Below are positions 9,226 to 17,495 of a stretch of DNA of 64,000 nt, one piece after another (position 1 is the first letter of the stretch; the number at the start of each line of letters is the position of its first letter). Source of the DNA: CAYWRO01 sp964460345 (GTDB lineage: Bacteria > Planctomycetota > Phycisphaerae > Phycisphaerales > UBA1924); assembly GCA_964460345.1 (NCBI GenBank), contig CAYWRO010000009.1, forward strand, positions 7,149 through 71,148, read 5' to 3'. A program made the translations under genes and the position numbers. Under the pieces are notes generated by a model. That model searched no databases, was not told the origin of the DNA, and saw nothing but the letters and a program-made list of their open reading frames with translations.

Positions 9226-9618
9226 TTACGGCTCGATCCGTTCCGGCGGAGATGAGGGTGGCGGCAGGCGCCACGCCGCGCCGCATTCGGGGCAGGTGGT
9301 GCAGCCGTCGGCGGAGGGCGTCTCCCCTTCATCGGGGCGGCAGCCTTGCAGGTCGTAGCCGCAGGCGGCGCACGTGCGGCGGGCTTTGGCCGCCCTGATG
9401 TCCGGGTCGAACTCGTCGCTGTGCCAGATTGCCGTGATGATGAACAGCAGCGACGGCGGGGCGATGGTCGCCGCGAGGATCAGCAGGCCGTGGGCGTGCT
9501 GCAGCGCGACGAGGACGCCGATCCCGATGAGCGGCACGACCCACAGCAGCACGAGGCCCAGGACGAGCCGCCGCTTGACCGAACCGACCACGATGGGCCT
9601 GCCGCGATCGTCCCGCAT
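9226..9618 (-). CDS. Small membrane protein with C-terminal zinc ribbon
   Basis: The protein has 130 residues. Two membrane helices lie at about 17-38 and 45-65. A cytosolic tail follows with two CxxC pairs, CAACGYDLQG and CPECGAAWRL, which would bind one zinc. The N-terminal RDDRGRPI motif recurs in the paralog at 48969-49448. This is one of at least six related proteins in the window and appears specific to planctomycetes. The function is unknown. It is convergent with the gene ending at 9215, with a gap of only 10 bp. Confidence 0.75.
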   Translation of the reverse strand: MRDDRGRPIVVGSVKRRLVLGLVLLWVVPLIGIGVLVALQHAHGLLILAATIAPPSLLFIITAIWHSDEFDPDIRAAKARRTCAACGYDLQGCRPDEGETPSADGCTTCPECGAAWRLPPPSSPPERIEP

Positions 9619-9638
9619 GGGCGAAGAATACGGTGGCA

Positions 9639-9908
9639 GGGACAGTTGATAGTTGATAGTGGGCAGTGGACAGTGGGGACGGGCTCAGGCCGGAGGGTGT
9701 GGGCGTGCCGGGTCTTCGCGGCGGTCCGCAGTCCCGCATCCTGCGCTCGCGCTGCACGCGGCGACCCTACGATTCCGATCCTTCCCGCCTTCCCCTCCCT
9801 CTCGCCGCTCCCGCCCCCCGTGCTTCCCGCCTGCCCCCCCCACCCCCCACTCCCACTCCCACTGACCACTGTCCACTCTCAACTGTCAACTCTCAACTGT
9901 CAACTGTT
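9639..9908. repeat. Inverted GACAGTTGA-type repeats upstream of lepA
   Basis: The left side (about 9639-9678) reads GACAGTTGATAGTTGATAG then GGACAGTGG. The right side (about 9862-9908) reads the complementary pattern CCACTGTCCACTC followed by three CAACTGTCAACT-like units, ending against the lepA ATG. The two sides form a long imperfect inverted repeat enclosing ~180 bp of low-complexity, pyrimidine-rich sequence. It replaces any recognisable Shine-Dalgarno site for lepA. Confidence 0.75.
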
Positions 9909-11723
9909 ATGCAAATCCGTAACTTCTCCATCATCGCCCACATCGACCACGGCAAGTCCACGCTCGCGGACCGGCTGCTTCAGGCGACGCACGCCGTGAG
10001 CGATCGCGAGGCGCGCGAGCAGTTTCTGGATGCGATGGACCTGGAGCGCGAGCGCGGCATCACCATCAAGGCCTCCGCCGTGACGGTCGCCCACCTGCAC
10101 AAAGGTGAGCAATACATGCTCAACTTCATCGACACCCCCGGGCACGTGGACTTCGGCTACGAAGTCTCGCGGGCGCTCACCGCGTGCGAGGGAGCGATTC
10201 TCGTCGTCGACGCGACGCAGGGGGTGGAAGCCCAGACCGTGCACAACGCGTACCTGGCCGTCGCCCAGGATCTTGAGATCATCCCCGTCATCAACAAAAT
10301 CGATCTGCCGTCCGCGCGCCCCGAAGAGGTGGCGATGGAGATCGAGCAGGCGCTCGGGCTTGACGCCGCGGACTGCCTGTTCGTCAGCGCCAAGACGGGA
10401 CAGGGGATCCCCGAACTGCTGGCCGCGATCTGCGACCGGCTCCCCGCGCCGCGACCGTCGGCGATGGACCAGACGCGGGCGCTGATCTTCGACGCCGAGT
10501 ACGACGACTACCGCGGCGTCGTCGTCTACACGCGCGTCTTCGACGGGCGGCTGAGCAAGGGGGACAAGGTCCGCATGATGGGCCTGGAGCGCACCTACCA
10601 GGTGACGGAGCTCGGCAAGTACTCTCCCAAGCCGGTGAAAGTCGACTCAATCGGCCCCGGCGAGACGGGGTACATGGTCGCGGCGATCAAGACGCTCGGC
10701 GACGTGCGCGTCGGCGACACGATGACACTGGAGAATGACCCCGCGCCCGAGCCGCTGCCCGGATACGAGCCACCGCGGCAGATGGTCTTCTGCGATTTTT
10801 ACCCCGCGACGACGGAGAAGAAGGGCAACGACTTCGAAGAGCTGCGCGAAGCGGTGACGAAGCTGGCGCTGAACGACTCCTCGTTCACGTTCGTGGCCGT
10901 GCACTCCGAAGCGCTCGGCTTCGGCTTCCGCTGCGGCTTCCTGGGCCTGCTGCACATGGACATCGTGCAGGAACGGCTGGAGCGCGAAGGGGGGGTCGAA
11001 GTCGTGCAGACCGCGCCGACGGTCTCGTACAAGGTGAGGACGCGCGGCAAGGGGGGCGTTGAGGAAGAACTGGAGGTCCACAACCCCGCCGACCTGCCCG
11101 ACCCGTCGCACATCGTGGGGATCGCCGAGCCGATCTGCCGCGTGGAGATCATGATCCCCAAGGAGTACATCGGCGAGGTCATGAAGCTCTGCCTGGAACG
11201 CCGCGGCGTCTACAAAAGCCAGATGTACGTCTCCGACACGCGCGACATGCTCACCTTCGAGATCCCGCTCGCGGAGCTGATCTACGACTTCTACGACAAG
11301 ATGAAGGGGATGACCTCGGGCTACGGCACGATGGACTACGAGGTGATCCGCTACGACGAGGACAACCTCGTCAAGGTGGACATTCTCATCAACGGCGAGC
11401 CGGTCAACGCGCTGGCGATGATCGTCCACCGCGAGCGCGCTGAGTACCGCGGCCGCATCCTTCTGCAGCGGCTCCGCAAGCAGATCCCGCGCCACAACTT
11501 CGAAATCCCCCTCCAGGCGACGATCGGCGGGAAGATCATCGCGCGCGAGACGATCAAGGGCTTCCGGAAGGACGTCACGGCCAAGTGCTACGGCGGTGAC
11601 GTGAGCCGAAAGCGCAAGCTCCTCGAAAAGCAGAAGAAGGGCAAGGAACGCATGAAGAGCGTGGGAAGCGTGCAGATCCCGCAGGAGGCGTTCATGGCAG
11701 TGCTCGAGACGAGCGAGGAGTAG
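9909..11723 (+). CDS. lepA: Elongation factor 4 (LepA), ribosome back-translocase GTPase
   Basis: LepA is a membrane-associated translational GTPase that acts on stalled or mis-translocated ribosomes. The ATG at 9909 gives 604 residues, the usual family length, and starts exactly at MQIRNFSIIAHIDHGKSTLAD. The G-domain motifs are clear: G1 AHIDHGKST, G2 region RGITIK, G3 DTPGHVDF and G4 NKIDLP. The LepA-specific C-terminal domain ends with the basic segment KRKLLEKQKKGKERMKSVG and IPQEAFMAVL. An open frame continues upstream of 9909 but consists of repeat-derived sequence and is not part of the protein. A 25-bp palindrome follows the stop codon. Confidence 0.97.
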   Translation: MQIRNFSIIAHIDHGKSTLADRLLQATHAVSDREAREQFLDAMDLERERGITIKASAVTVAHLHKGEQYMLNFIDTPGHVDFGYEVSRALTACEGAILVVDATQGVEAQTVHNAYLAVAQDLEIIPVINKIDLPSARPEEVAMEIEQALGLDAADCLFVSAKTGQGIPELLAAICDRLPAPRPSAMDQTRALIFDAEYDDYRGVVVYTRVFDGRLSKGDKVRMMGLERTYQVTELGKYSPKPVKVDSIGPGETGYMVAAIKTLGDVRVGDTMTLENDPAPEPLPGYEPPRQMVFCDFYPATTEKKGNDFEELREAVTKLALNDSSFTFVAVHSEALGFGFRCGFLGLLHMDIVQERLEREGGVEVVQTAPTVSYKVRTRGKGGVEEELEVHNPADLPDPSHIVGIAEPICRVEIMIPKEYIGEVMKLCLERRGVYKSQMYVSDTRDMLTFEIPLAELIYDFYDKMKGMTSGYGTMDYEVIRYDEDNLVKVDILINGEPVNALAMIVHRERAEYRGRILLQRLRKQIPRHNFEIPLQATIGGKIIARETIKGFRKDVTAKCYGGDVSRKRKLLEKQKKGKERMKSVGSVQIPQEAFMAVLETSEE

Positions 11724-11746
11724 CGCCGGCTTCCAGCCGGCGCACC

Positions 11747-11771
11747 GTGGCATCGCCTTTCAAGGCGATGC
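11747..11771. repeat. 25-bp palindrome copy A after lepA
   Basis: The core is ATCGCCTTTCAAGGCGAT, a hairpin of GCATCGCCTT against AAGGCGATGC. It is one of three identical 25-bp copies in the window, starts 23 bp after the lepA stop, and is preceded by another small hairpin (GCCGGCTTCCAGCCGGC). It may act as a transcription terminator or mRNA end-stabiliser. Confidence 0.9.
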
Positions 11772-11795
11772 AAGACGCGAATGGAGGAGCCGCCC

Positions 11796-12170
11796 GTGAC
11801 GCGAAGCCAGTCCGCCATGCTCGTCGCAGCGGTGCTCAATCTACTGGCCATCCCACTGACACTCGGGCTGGGACTCGGGCTCTACGCGACGACAGTTGTC
11901 CGCGCAAATAGTGAACTTCTTCATTTGCAGGAAGCAGGCGCGGTCGCCGAAGAGGTCCGGCTTCACACGCTCCTGCCGTACTTCCAGCAGCAAACCTTCG
12001 ACTGGAGCTTTGTCGTTGCATGCGGCTTTGCAATCAATGCCGGTGTGTTCGTTGTCCTGGCCTGGACCTCGCGGCGGGGGCCGGCCCCGACCCCGACTGA
12101 TCCTCTGAAGGTCCGCCTGCCGAAACATCTCACTGGCACCCGTCGCCCAACGGCTTTATGCTCTCCATAA
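11796..12170 (+). CDS. Small membrane protein, unknown function
   Basis: A GTG at 11796 preceded by GGAGGAG at good spacing is preferred to the ATG at 11781, which lies on the ribosome binding site itself. The 124-residue product has two predicted membrane helices, at about 8-30 (AMLVAAVLNLLAIPLTLGLGLGL) region and about 75-93 (FVVACGFAINAGVFVVLAW), joined by an acidic loop, and a basic proline-rich tail. No family is recognised. Confidence 0.6.
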   Translation: MTRSQSAMLVAAVLNLLAIPLTLGLGLGLYATTVVRANSELLHLQEAGAVAEEVRLHTLLPYFQQQTFDWSFVVACGFAINAGVFVVLAWTSRRGPAPTPTDPLKVRLPKHLTGTRRPTALCSP

Positions 12171-12243
12171 CCGCCGCAGGCCACGGCGGTCGGTCGACAT
12201 GCTGCCAGCCATGGATGGTCCCGCCGCGCAAGGAGTCGAAGGC

Positions 12244-13071
12244 ATGGGGATGATGAAGACGCTCTCACGCGTGTTTCACCGGAACGGGGGGGGACACGGG
12301 GAGACAAACGGGAAGAACGGCGGCCGCAACGGCCGGTATGGCTACGACGCGGAGTCCTTCGCCCTCCGCACCGGCCTCGGCCAGCTCTCCCCTGAAGAGG
12401 CGGTGGAGGTTCAGGCGACCTTCGCAGAGGCCCCGCCGGAGGGCCAGTTCGAGGCGGAGGCGGACGACGACGGCCTCGGCCGGGCCCTCGCGGCGCACGC
12501 GTCAGCCCCCCCACTCCCCACGCCGCGCAACAAGCAGGAGCTCATCGCCGAACTGGCCCAGAACTACCGCGAGGTCCTCTCCCTGGTTCGCAAGGTCGAT
12601 GAGCACCTGGACCGGCAGGACCAGCGGTCGCAGCGCCTGCTGGAGTTGGCCGAGCAACTTCCCGCGGCGACCGACACGCTCGAGCAGATTCGCAAGCGAA
12701 ACGTCGAGATCAACGTCAGCATCCGCGACCTGATCACGGCGATGAACGAATCGGCCGGCAAGGCGGGCGCGCACGCGGAGGAACAGGTCAAGGCGCTCTC
12801 GCAGATTCACGCGCAGCTTGAGCAGGCCGGCCGGAGCGAGGAGCGCACCGCCGCGGCCTTCAACGAGTTCCGCGCCACCGTCAAGACGATCGCCGGCTCG
12901 AACACGAATTTGGCGACGGTGCTGGAGCGCATGAACCAGCGCGACCTGGGACGCGACCTGCGCCTGCAGGACATGATCGCCCGCACGCAGCGCTGGACGA
13001 TCATCCTCGCCGCCCTGAGCTTCGCCGGCGTCGCCGCGGCGGTCGGCGCCGTCCTCTACGTCTCGCTGTAA
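12244..13071 (+). CDS. Coiled-coil protein with C-terminal membrane anchor
   Basis: ATG 12244 has GGAG nine bases upstream; the ATG at 12199 is the alternative. The ~275-residue protein starts with a low-complexity glycine/asparagine region, then a long heptad-rich segment (about 100-230) including RNKQELIAELAQNYREVL and ERTAAAFNEFRATVKTI, and ends in a single membrane helix (IILAALSFAGVAAAVGAVLY). The tail-anchor layout puts the coiled coil in the cytoplasm. The segment DRQDQRSQRLLELAEQLP resembles proteins associated with membrane scaffolding, but no family is identified. A 25-bp palindrome follows two bases after the stop. Confidence 0.7.
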   Translation: MGMMKTLSRVFHRNGGGHGETNGKNGGRNGRYGYDAESFALRTGLGQLSPEEAVEVQATFAEAPPEGQFEAEADDDGLGRALAAHASAPPLPTPRNKQELIAELAQNYREVLSLVRKVDEHLDRQDQRSQRLLELAEQLPAATDTLEQIRKRNVEINVSIRDLITAMNESAGKAGAHAEEQVKALSQIHAQLEQAGRSEERTAAAFNEFRATVKTIAGSNTNLATVLERMNQRDLGRDLRLQDMIARTQRWTIILAALSFAGVAAAVGAVLYVSL

Positions 13072-13073
13072 CC

Positions 13074-13098
13074 GTGGCATCGCCTTTCAAGGCGATGC
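13074..13098. repeat. 25-bp palindrome copy B
   Basis: This is identical to the copies at 11747 and 42393 (core ATCGCCTTTCAAGGCGAT). It starts two bases after the stop codon of the coiled-coil gene and lies in the convergent gap before the leftward nadD cluster. Confidence 0.9.
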
Positions 13099-13110
13099 GA
13101 GTCGAAGCGC

Positions 13111-13221
13111 TCACTTGCGGTGAACGGTGTAGCCCTCGTCGGCATCCAGCAGCACGGTCTCCGGAGTGGCCCGCACGCCGTCGTAAAGCTGCCGCAGGAG
13201 ACCGCCGTCGGCCGCGCACAC
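13111..13221 (-). CDS. Possible 36-residue protein coupled to nadD
   Basis: A GTG at 13221 shares its G with the nadD stop codon (TAGTG), a classic translational coupling arrangement. The frame runs to a TGA at 13111 and reads with C or G in about 30 of 35 third positions, as real genes do in this genome. The peptide contains ADGGLLRQLYDGVRATPE and ends DADEGYTVHRK. No homology is recognised. It could also be the residue of a larger gene, because the frame stays open upstream inside nadD without a better start. Confidence 0.35.
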   Translation of the reverse strand: MCAADGGLLRQLYDGVRATPETVLLDADEGYTVHRK

Positions 13222-14018
13222 TACGACCCGGCGGCGCCATACAAGCCCCTCTCCCGAATGTAGCGCAACACCCCGCGGCCAAGTGCCATCTCCAGTTCCC
13301 CCTCGTCTTCCGCCGGCTCGCGCAGCAGCCGCCGCACCGGCGTGGCCGCGACATCAATTACCGGCAGACCGAGTACCGCCCGTTCCCACGCGGCCAGGTC
13401 CTTCTCCGACCAGACGCCGAGGGGGCGCAGTCGCTCGACAAGGTCCGCGCCGGTCTCAATCCCATCCCGCGGCATGACGTACACATCCGCCAGGCGCAGC
13501 AGCGTTTCGGCCTCCGTCCAGCGGTGGAAGGCGATCGCCTGATCGGCCCCGAGCAGCAGCCCCACTCGCGGCGTGCCTTCCGCCGCATCACCGCCCCCTC
13601 CAAGCGCTGCAGGCACGCGCCGGACGGTCTCGACCATGTAGCTCGGCCTCCCGGCCGATCCGTGCCGAGCCGCCCAGTTCGCCCGGTCGATTTCGTCGCT
13701 CCAGATCGCCACGCGATCGGGTTCGCCTTCGCGCACGCCGGCCTCACCCAGCGCGATCCGCAGCATCTCGATGCGATCCTCATCGCCGGCCTGAGGCCCC
13801 TCCTGCTTGTGGGGCGATCGGGCCGCGGGCACGAAGACCAGCCACGCCGCGGCATCCGCCCCCCCGCCCGACGCCACGTCGCGCCCCTCGATGAGCGCTC
13901 TGGCCGCGAGCGGCAACTCGACGTGTGCACGGTGCGGCGGGTCGAACGTACCGCCGAACAGGATTACCCGCCGGGCGCTCCGCGGCACCGCCAGCGGGGT
14001 TGCCGGGGCCGTGGTCAC
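13221..14018 (-). CDS. nadD: Nicotinate-nucleotide adenylyltransferase
   Basis: NadD joins ATP and nicotinate mononucleotide to make deamido-NAD in NAD biosynthesis. The nucleotidyltransferase signature GGTFDPPHRAH is at residues 22-32 and its HxxH histidines are present. LLLGADQAIAFHRWTEAE is the second typical block. The protein has 265 residues, longer than the usual ~200, with an inserted region around 50-75. The GTG start overlaps the stop of the upstream nucleosidase-like gene in a GTGA overlap, so the two are co-transcribed. A possible 36-residue gene is coupled downstream. Confidence 0.9.
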   Translation of the reverse strand: MTTAPATPLAVPRSARRVILFGGTFDPPHRAHVELPLAARALIEGRDVASGGGADAAAWLVFVPAARSPHKQEGPQAGDEDRIEMLRIALGEAGVREGEPDRVAIWSDEIDRANWAARHGSAGRPSYMVETVRRVPAALGGGGDAAEGTPRVGLLLGADQAIAFHRWTEAETLLRLADVYVMPRDGIETGADLVERLRPLGVWSEKDLAAWERAVLGLPVIDVAATPVRRLLREPAEDEGELEMALGRGVLRYIRERGLYGAAGS

Positions 14019-14812
14019 GCCAGCGCCCCTGTCCCCTCGCCCGCGCGGGCCCGCTCATGCTCGATCAACTCCGCCACGCGCCCCCCCACCGCGCGCATCG
14101 CCTTTGAACTGCACCGGCCGAGCTTGGCCACCCGGCCGACCTGCCACGGATGCGAGGCAAGCGTCGCCGCCACCCGCCACGGGCGCGTCAAACCGTCTTC
14201 CGTCACCCACCGAGCGGCCTGCCGCGGCAGCGAGTCGTCCGGGCCATCGCTCACGCCGCGGACCACCGCCCAGCGCACGCCTGCCGCCTCGCAAGCGCGG
14301 GCGAACTCGTGCGACTCTGTGTCCACGATGAACGCGCCAGTCCGCTCCCGGAGGGAACGTTTATCCTCAGCGCTGAAGACCGGCTCATCCACCCCGACCA
14401 CTGTGGGCGGGCGGCCTGCGCTCGGCCGCGACTCGCCAATCTCGCCCGCCGCGAGCCGGCACATCCACTCATTGCCCGACAGGTCCGTCACACGCTCCAG
14501 CACGCGCGTGCTGGCGGGCGCCGCCTCCGCGGCCAGTCCCCCGGCCACCCCGGCCAGAATCGCCAGCGACGGCTTGCCGTGCACCGTGACCAGGCGCGCC
14601 ACCGTCTCCCGCACCCGGCGTGGGCCGGGCCCCGTGCGGAGGATCCGCACCCGCAGATCACCCGCGGACTTTCCCCGACCTGCCCTGAGTTCGCCTGCCC
14701 CGCCGCCCAGGCCAACCGTGACGCCGGCAGCGATCAGCGCTCGCTCCAGCGCTCGCCGCTCGAACTCCAGCGCACACAACACCACGCACTCGCCATTCTC
14801 AGCCGGCGGCAT
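14015..14812 (-). CDS. Nucleoside phosphorylase / nucleosidase-like protein
   Basis: This 265-residue protein has the fold pattern of the PNP/MTA-SAH nucleosidase superfamily: an N-terminal strand VVLCALEFERRAL, a glycine-rich turn GVAGGLA, and the conserved block IVDTESHEFARACEAAGVRWAVVRGVSD, which matches the family's VDMES...A...VRxISD region with T in place of M. The exact substrate cannot be read from the sequence. A nucleobase-salvage or hopanoid-type phosphorylase is possible. It is followed by nadD with a 4-bp overlap. Confidence 0.65.
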   Translation of the reverse strand: MPPAENGECVVLCALEFERRALERALIAAGVTVGLGGGAGELRAGRGKSAGDLRVRILRTGPGPRRVRETVARLVTVHGKPSLAILAGVAGGLAAEAAPASTRVLERVTDLSGNEWMCRLAAGEIGESRPSAGRPPTVVGVDEPVFSAEDKRSLRERTGAFIVDTESHEFARACEAAGVRWAVVRGVSDGPDDSLPRQAARWVTEDGLTRPWRVAATLASHPWQVGRVAKLGRCSSKAMRAVGGRVAELIEHERARAGEGTGALA

Positions 14813-14864
14813 GCCCCAACGGTATCACGGATGATTCGCGGCGACACGGGCACGCGGGCCGGAT

Positions 14865-15311
14865 TCACGCGGCGTCGCGTGCGAGCCCCACCGTCGCCAT
14901 GCCGGTTCGGACCAGCTCGCGGATCTGCCGCTGCTGGTCCTCGGTCATGTCGACAAACTCCAGACCGATCTCATGACGCCACAGCCCGGCTCGCTTCATC
15001 CAGACGATTCGGGCGGCCAGCGTCACGGGCTGGCCTCCGGCAGATACCTGCACAATCAGTTGTTCGTGCAGCCTCGGCTTGCCCTTGACCTTGACCCGCA
15101 TCCCGCTTGCGGAGAGATCCGCCACCGGACCGAGATCGCTCGTGACGCCGCAGACGCGGAGACGACCACCGCGCCGGGCGTTTGGCCCCTGAGCGTTTTC
15201 ATCCGGTCCAACAACACCTCCGTGCGAAATCATGCCTTCAACATCGGCCCGTCCGCGACACTGTTTCACCCGTGCGCCGGCAAAAACCCCGGGTGAACGT
15301 CCCATAACCAC
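14865..15311 (-). CDS. PilZ domain protein, probable cyclic-di-GMP binder
   Basis: The 148-residue product contains the two PilZ signatures: an arginine-rich RRGGRLRV near 46-53, matching RxxxR, and DLSASGMRV near 65-73, matching DxSxxG. Together they bind cyclic-di-GMP. The rest forms the six-stranded barrel. The start is uncertain: GTG 15311, ATG 15305 or ATG 15233 are all possible, and the shortest still keeps the whole domain. A single-domain PilZ protein usually works as an adaptor for motility, adhesion or secretion machinery. No diguanylate cyclase is present in the window. Confidence 0.75.
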   Translation of the reverse strand: MVMGRSPGVFAGARVKQCRGRADVEGMISHGGVVGPDENAQGPNARRGGRLRVCGVTSDLGPVADLSASGMRVKVKGKPRLHEQLIVQVSAGGQPVTLAARIVWMKRAGLWRHEIGLEFVDMTEDQQRQIRELVRTGMATVGLARDAA

Positions 15312-15323
15312 ACGGCCTGCCGA

Positions 15324-16232
15324 TTACTTCACCCGCGTGACCTTCGTCCGCACATCCTGCTTGATGCTCGCCTTCACGCCGCTGCGGTCCACGTCGAACT
15401 CGATCACGCGGTCGAACTCGAGCGAATCCATCATCCCGCGTTCCGTGTCCCACACGTATCGCCCCTCCAGGGTTGATGTCCGCACGTCCAGGCCGCCCTT
15501 GGCGCCGCTCTTCTTATCCCGGGTCCTCAGATCGCTTTCGAGCGTGACCGTCGCCTTCTCGCCGCGGACGCTCTTGAGGTGGTGCGTCGTGATCATCTCG
15601 AGCTTGCCGCCGCCCTCGGGCAGGTCAATCGAATCAGTCGACGTCCAGGTTTCGCCGACGCGCCGCACCGCGGCCCCCTGCCCCGTCGAGGTGATCTGTG
15701 TGACCCCGCCCTTCAATCCCTGCTCGTCAAGCAGATCGCCGAGCGCTCCGCCCAGCCCTCCGCCGGGCATTACATCACGCAGGCCGGTCAGCGCCGTGAC
15801 GTTGCCGGCTTCGTCGAAGGTCACGCCGATCGACTTGCCGACCATGGGGCGCAGCATCGGCGCGAGCGGATTATCGCGATCCGCCGACTCCGGCTTGTCG
15901 CTGTCAAAGGCCGAGTCCATCCCGCCCCCGGAGAGCGTGATCGCAAGCCGCTCGAAGGTGATGGTTCCCTTCGCCCCCTCTTCCGTCCGCTCGTCGATGG
16001 TCAGCGCGATTCGCATCTCCTGCGTCACCGTCTGCTCCGCTCCAGCGCCGGGCACATCCGGCATGGTCAGCGTCAGATGACCTTCCTGGAAGAAGTCGAA
16101 GCGATCTGACTGGCCCTCCGTCAGCCGCGGGCGCAGGTCCGCCGTCGGTTGGGCTCGTACCGCCGCGGGGGTGAGGAGCAGCACTCCGACGACGAGTACG
16201 GCGAGTACAGAGAGCATCTGGATCTTGGTCAT
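15324..16232 (-). CDS. Secreted protein of unknown function
   Basis: The ATG at 16232 has a strong GGAGG upstream. A signal peptide (about 1-28, LAVLVVGVLLLTPAAVRAQ) precedes ~275 residues of mostly beta structure. The repeated pattern of strand pairs, a central DEAGNVTALTGL turn and the WTSTDSIDLP segment resemble DUF6263-like secreted proteins, but this assignment is only tentative. No catalytic motif and few cysteines are seen. It should be periplasmic or exported. Confidence 0.65.
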   Translation of the reverse strand: MTKIQMLSVLAVLVVGVLLLTPAAVRAQPTADLRPRLTEGQSDRFDFFQEGHLTLTMPDVPGAGAEQTVTQEMRIALTIDERTEEGAKGTITFERLAITLSGGGMDSAFDSDKPESADRDNPLAPMLRPMVGKSIGVTFDEAGNVTALTGLRDVMPGGGLGGALGDLLDEQGLKGGVTQITSTGQGAAVRRVGETWTSTDSIDLPEGGGKLEMITTHHLKSVRGEKATVTLESDLRTRDKKSGAKGGLDVRTSTLEGRYVWDTERGMMDSLEFDRVIEFDVDRSGVKASIKQDVRTKVTRVK

Positions 16233-16503
16233 CGCTTCACCTCCGTGAGGGGTTCTCTAGATAAAAGGCGCCGACAACCTCCGGCAGTCGCCAAGGCCCT
16301 GCATCCGCGGACGCCGTGCGGACGATGAGGCCTCATCCGACCGTCTGGGTCCCGGAGATCGCCGGGCGCCCTGACCGGACAGTCAGAAGGCACACCATGG
16401 ACGTGCGGCCGGCTCCGCCCGTCTACCCGCCGTACGCGGCGGAGGCTTCAATCCTGCCGCCCCTACACTGGCAGCGCACATTTCTTGAGAGGATCGCTCC
16501 CCA
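16233..16503. other. Divergent promoter region
   Basis: This 271-bp space separates the leftward secreted protein from the rightward LOG gene. A short open frame at 16316-16490 has no protein character. TTTTATCTAGAG on the minus strand near 16260 is an AT-rich patch that could hold a -10 box for the leftward gene. Confidence 0.3.
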
Positions 16504-17091
16504 ATGCCCATTCGTCGGGTCTGTGTCTTCTGCGCCTCCAGCCAGCGCTGCGAGCCTGTCTACCTCGAGCAGGCCGCACGGCTCGGCCACGCACTCGCCG
16601 AAGCGGATCTCGCAGTCGTTTATGGCGGCGGATCGACCGGTCTGATGGGCGCGGTGGCCGATGCAGCGCTCGGCGCGGGGGGCGCTGTGGCGGGCGTCCT
16701 TCCCCGATTCATGGACGCGGTCGAGTGGGGCCATACAAGGCTCTCTGAGATGCACCTGGTCGAGGACATGCACGAGCGTCTGAAGCGGATGAAGGAACTG
16801 TCCGATGCCTTTGTCGCCCTTCCCGGCGGGTGCGGCACGCTGGATGAACTCCTCCAGACCCTCACGTGGAAGCGCCTCGGCTTGCACATCGGCCCCATCA
16901 TCATCGTGAATGTCCGCGGCTTCTTCGACCCGCTGCTCACCCAACTCGCCCGCTGCATCGATGAACGGTTCATGGACCAGCGGCATGGGCAGATGTGGAC
17001 GGTGGTCGACGATGCGGCCGATGTGATCCCTGCTCTGGACGCCGCGCCGGCCTGGGACCAGACCGCCATCCGCTTCGCGCGTCCCGTTTAG
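16504..17091 (+). CDS. LOG-family nucleotide 5'-monophosphate phosphoribohydrolase
   Basis: This is a 195-residue TIGR00730/LOG-family protein. The Rossmann signature GGGSTGLMG is at 41-49 and the catalytic motif PGGCGTLDE is at 107-115, both intact. Plant and bacterial relatives release cytokinin bases or other nucleobases from ribonucleoside monophosphates, and many bacterial members are nucleotide-salvage enzymes. The length is standard. The start at 16504 (MPIRRVCVFCASS) fits the family N-terminus. No partner gene is evident. Confidence 0.88.
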   Translation: MPIRRVCVFCASSQRCEPVYLEQAARLGHALAEADLAVVYGGGSTGLMGAVADAALGAGGAVAGVLPRFMDAVEWGHTRLSEMHLVEDMHERLKRMKELSDAFVALPGGCGTLDELLQTLTWKRLGLHIGPIIIVNVRGFFDPLLTQLARCIDERFMDQRHGQMWTVVDDAADVIPALDAAPAWDQTAIRFARPV

Positions 17092-17184
17092 GCACACAGA
17101 GATGGGTGGGCGATGCTGAAAAGGACTTCAGCGGAGGCTGGATCCGGCCGACGAGAGAACGATTGAACCGCCGGGAGGGCGCCC

Positions 17185-17475
17185 ATGTCTGACAACGCCA
17201 AGCCTCTTTTCATCGTCGGTTCGTTCCTCCTGTTCGTCGCGATCGCCTCGCTTGGCGCGATGACCGTGCTGCTCGTCCGGGCCGGCGGCAACGTGGAGCC
17301 GGGCGAGCCGGGACTTCTGCCCGGCCAGTCGCATGTCTTCCTCCCGGTCGGCATTCTCATCGGCGTCGCCATCGCCGGGCTGCTCGGCGGCATTTTCTCC
17401 CTGATGATCGCCTCCAAGCGTCTTTCGCGTAATGCGCGCAACACGACGACCAGCGACGATCGCATCGCGGCTTGA
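17185..17475 (+). CDS. Small two-helix membrane protein
   Basis: ATG 17185 is preceded by GGGAGG. The 96-residue product has two hydrophobic helices, at about 9-30 (FIVGSFLLFVAIASLGAMTV) and about 52-78 (VGILIGVAIAGLLGGIFSLM), linked by a glycine-rich loop, and a short polar tail with NARNTTTSD. No family is recognised. It is convergent with the PagL-like gene. Confidence 0.6.
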   Translation: MSDNAKPLFIVGSFLLFVAIASLGAMTVLLVRAGGNVEPGEPGLLPGQSHVFLPVGILIGVAIAGLLGGIFSLMIASKRLSRNARNTTTSDDRIAA

Positions 17476-17495
17476 ATCGCCCCGCTCGAGAAACA

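Noticed and set aside
10647..11753. 368-codon minus-strand frame opposite lepA
   Set aside because: It is the usual antisense frame of a high-GC gene, with histidine- and leucine-rich low-information sequence.
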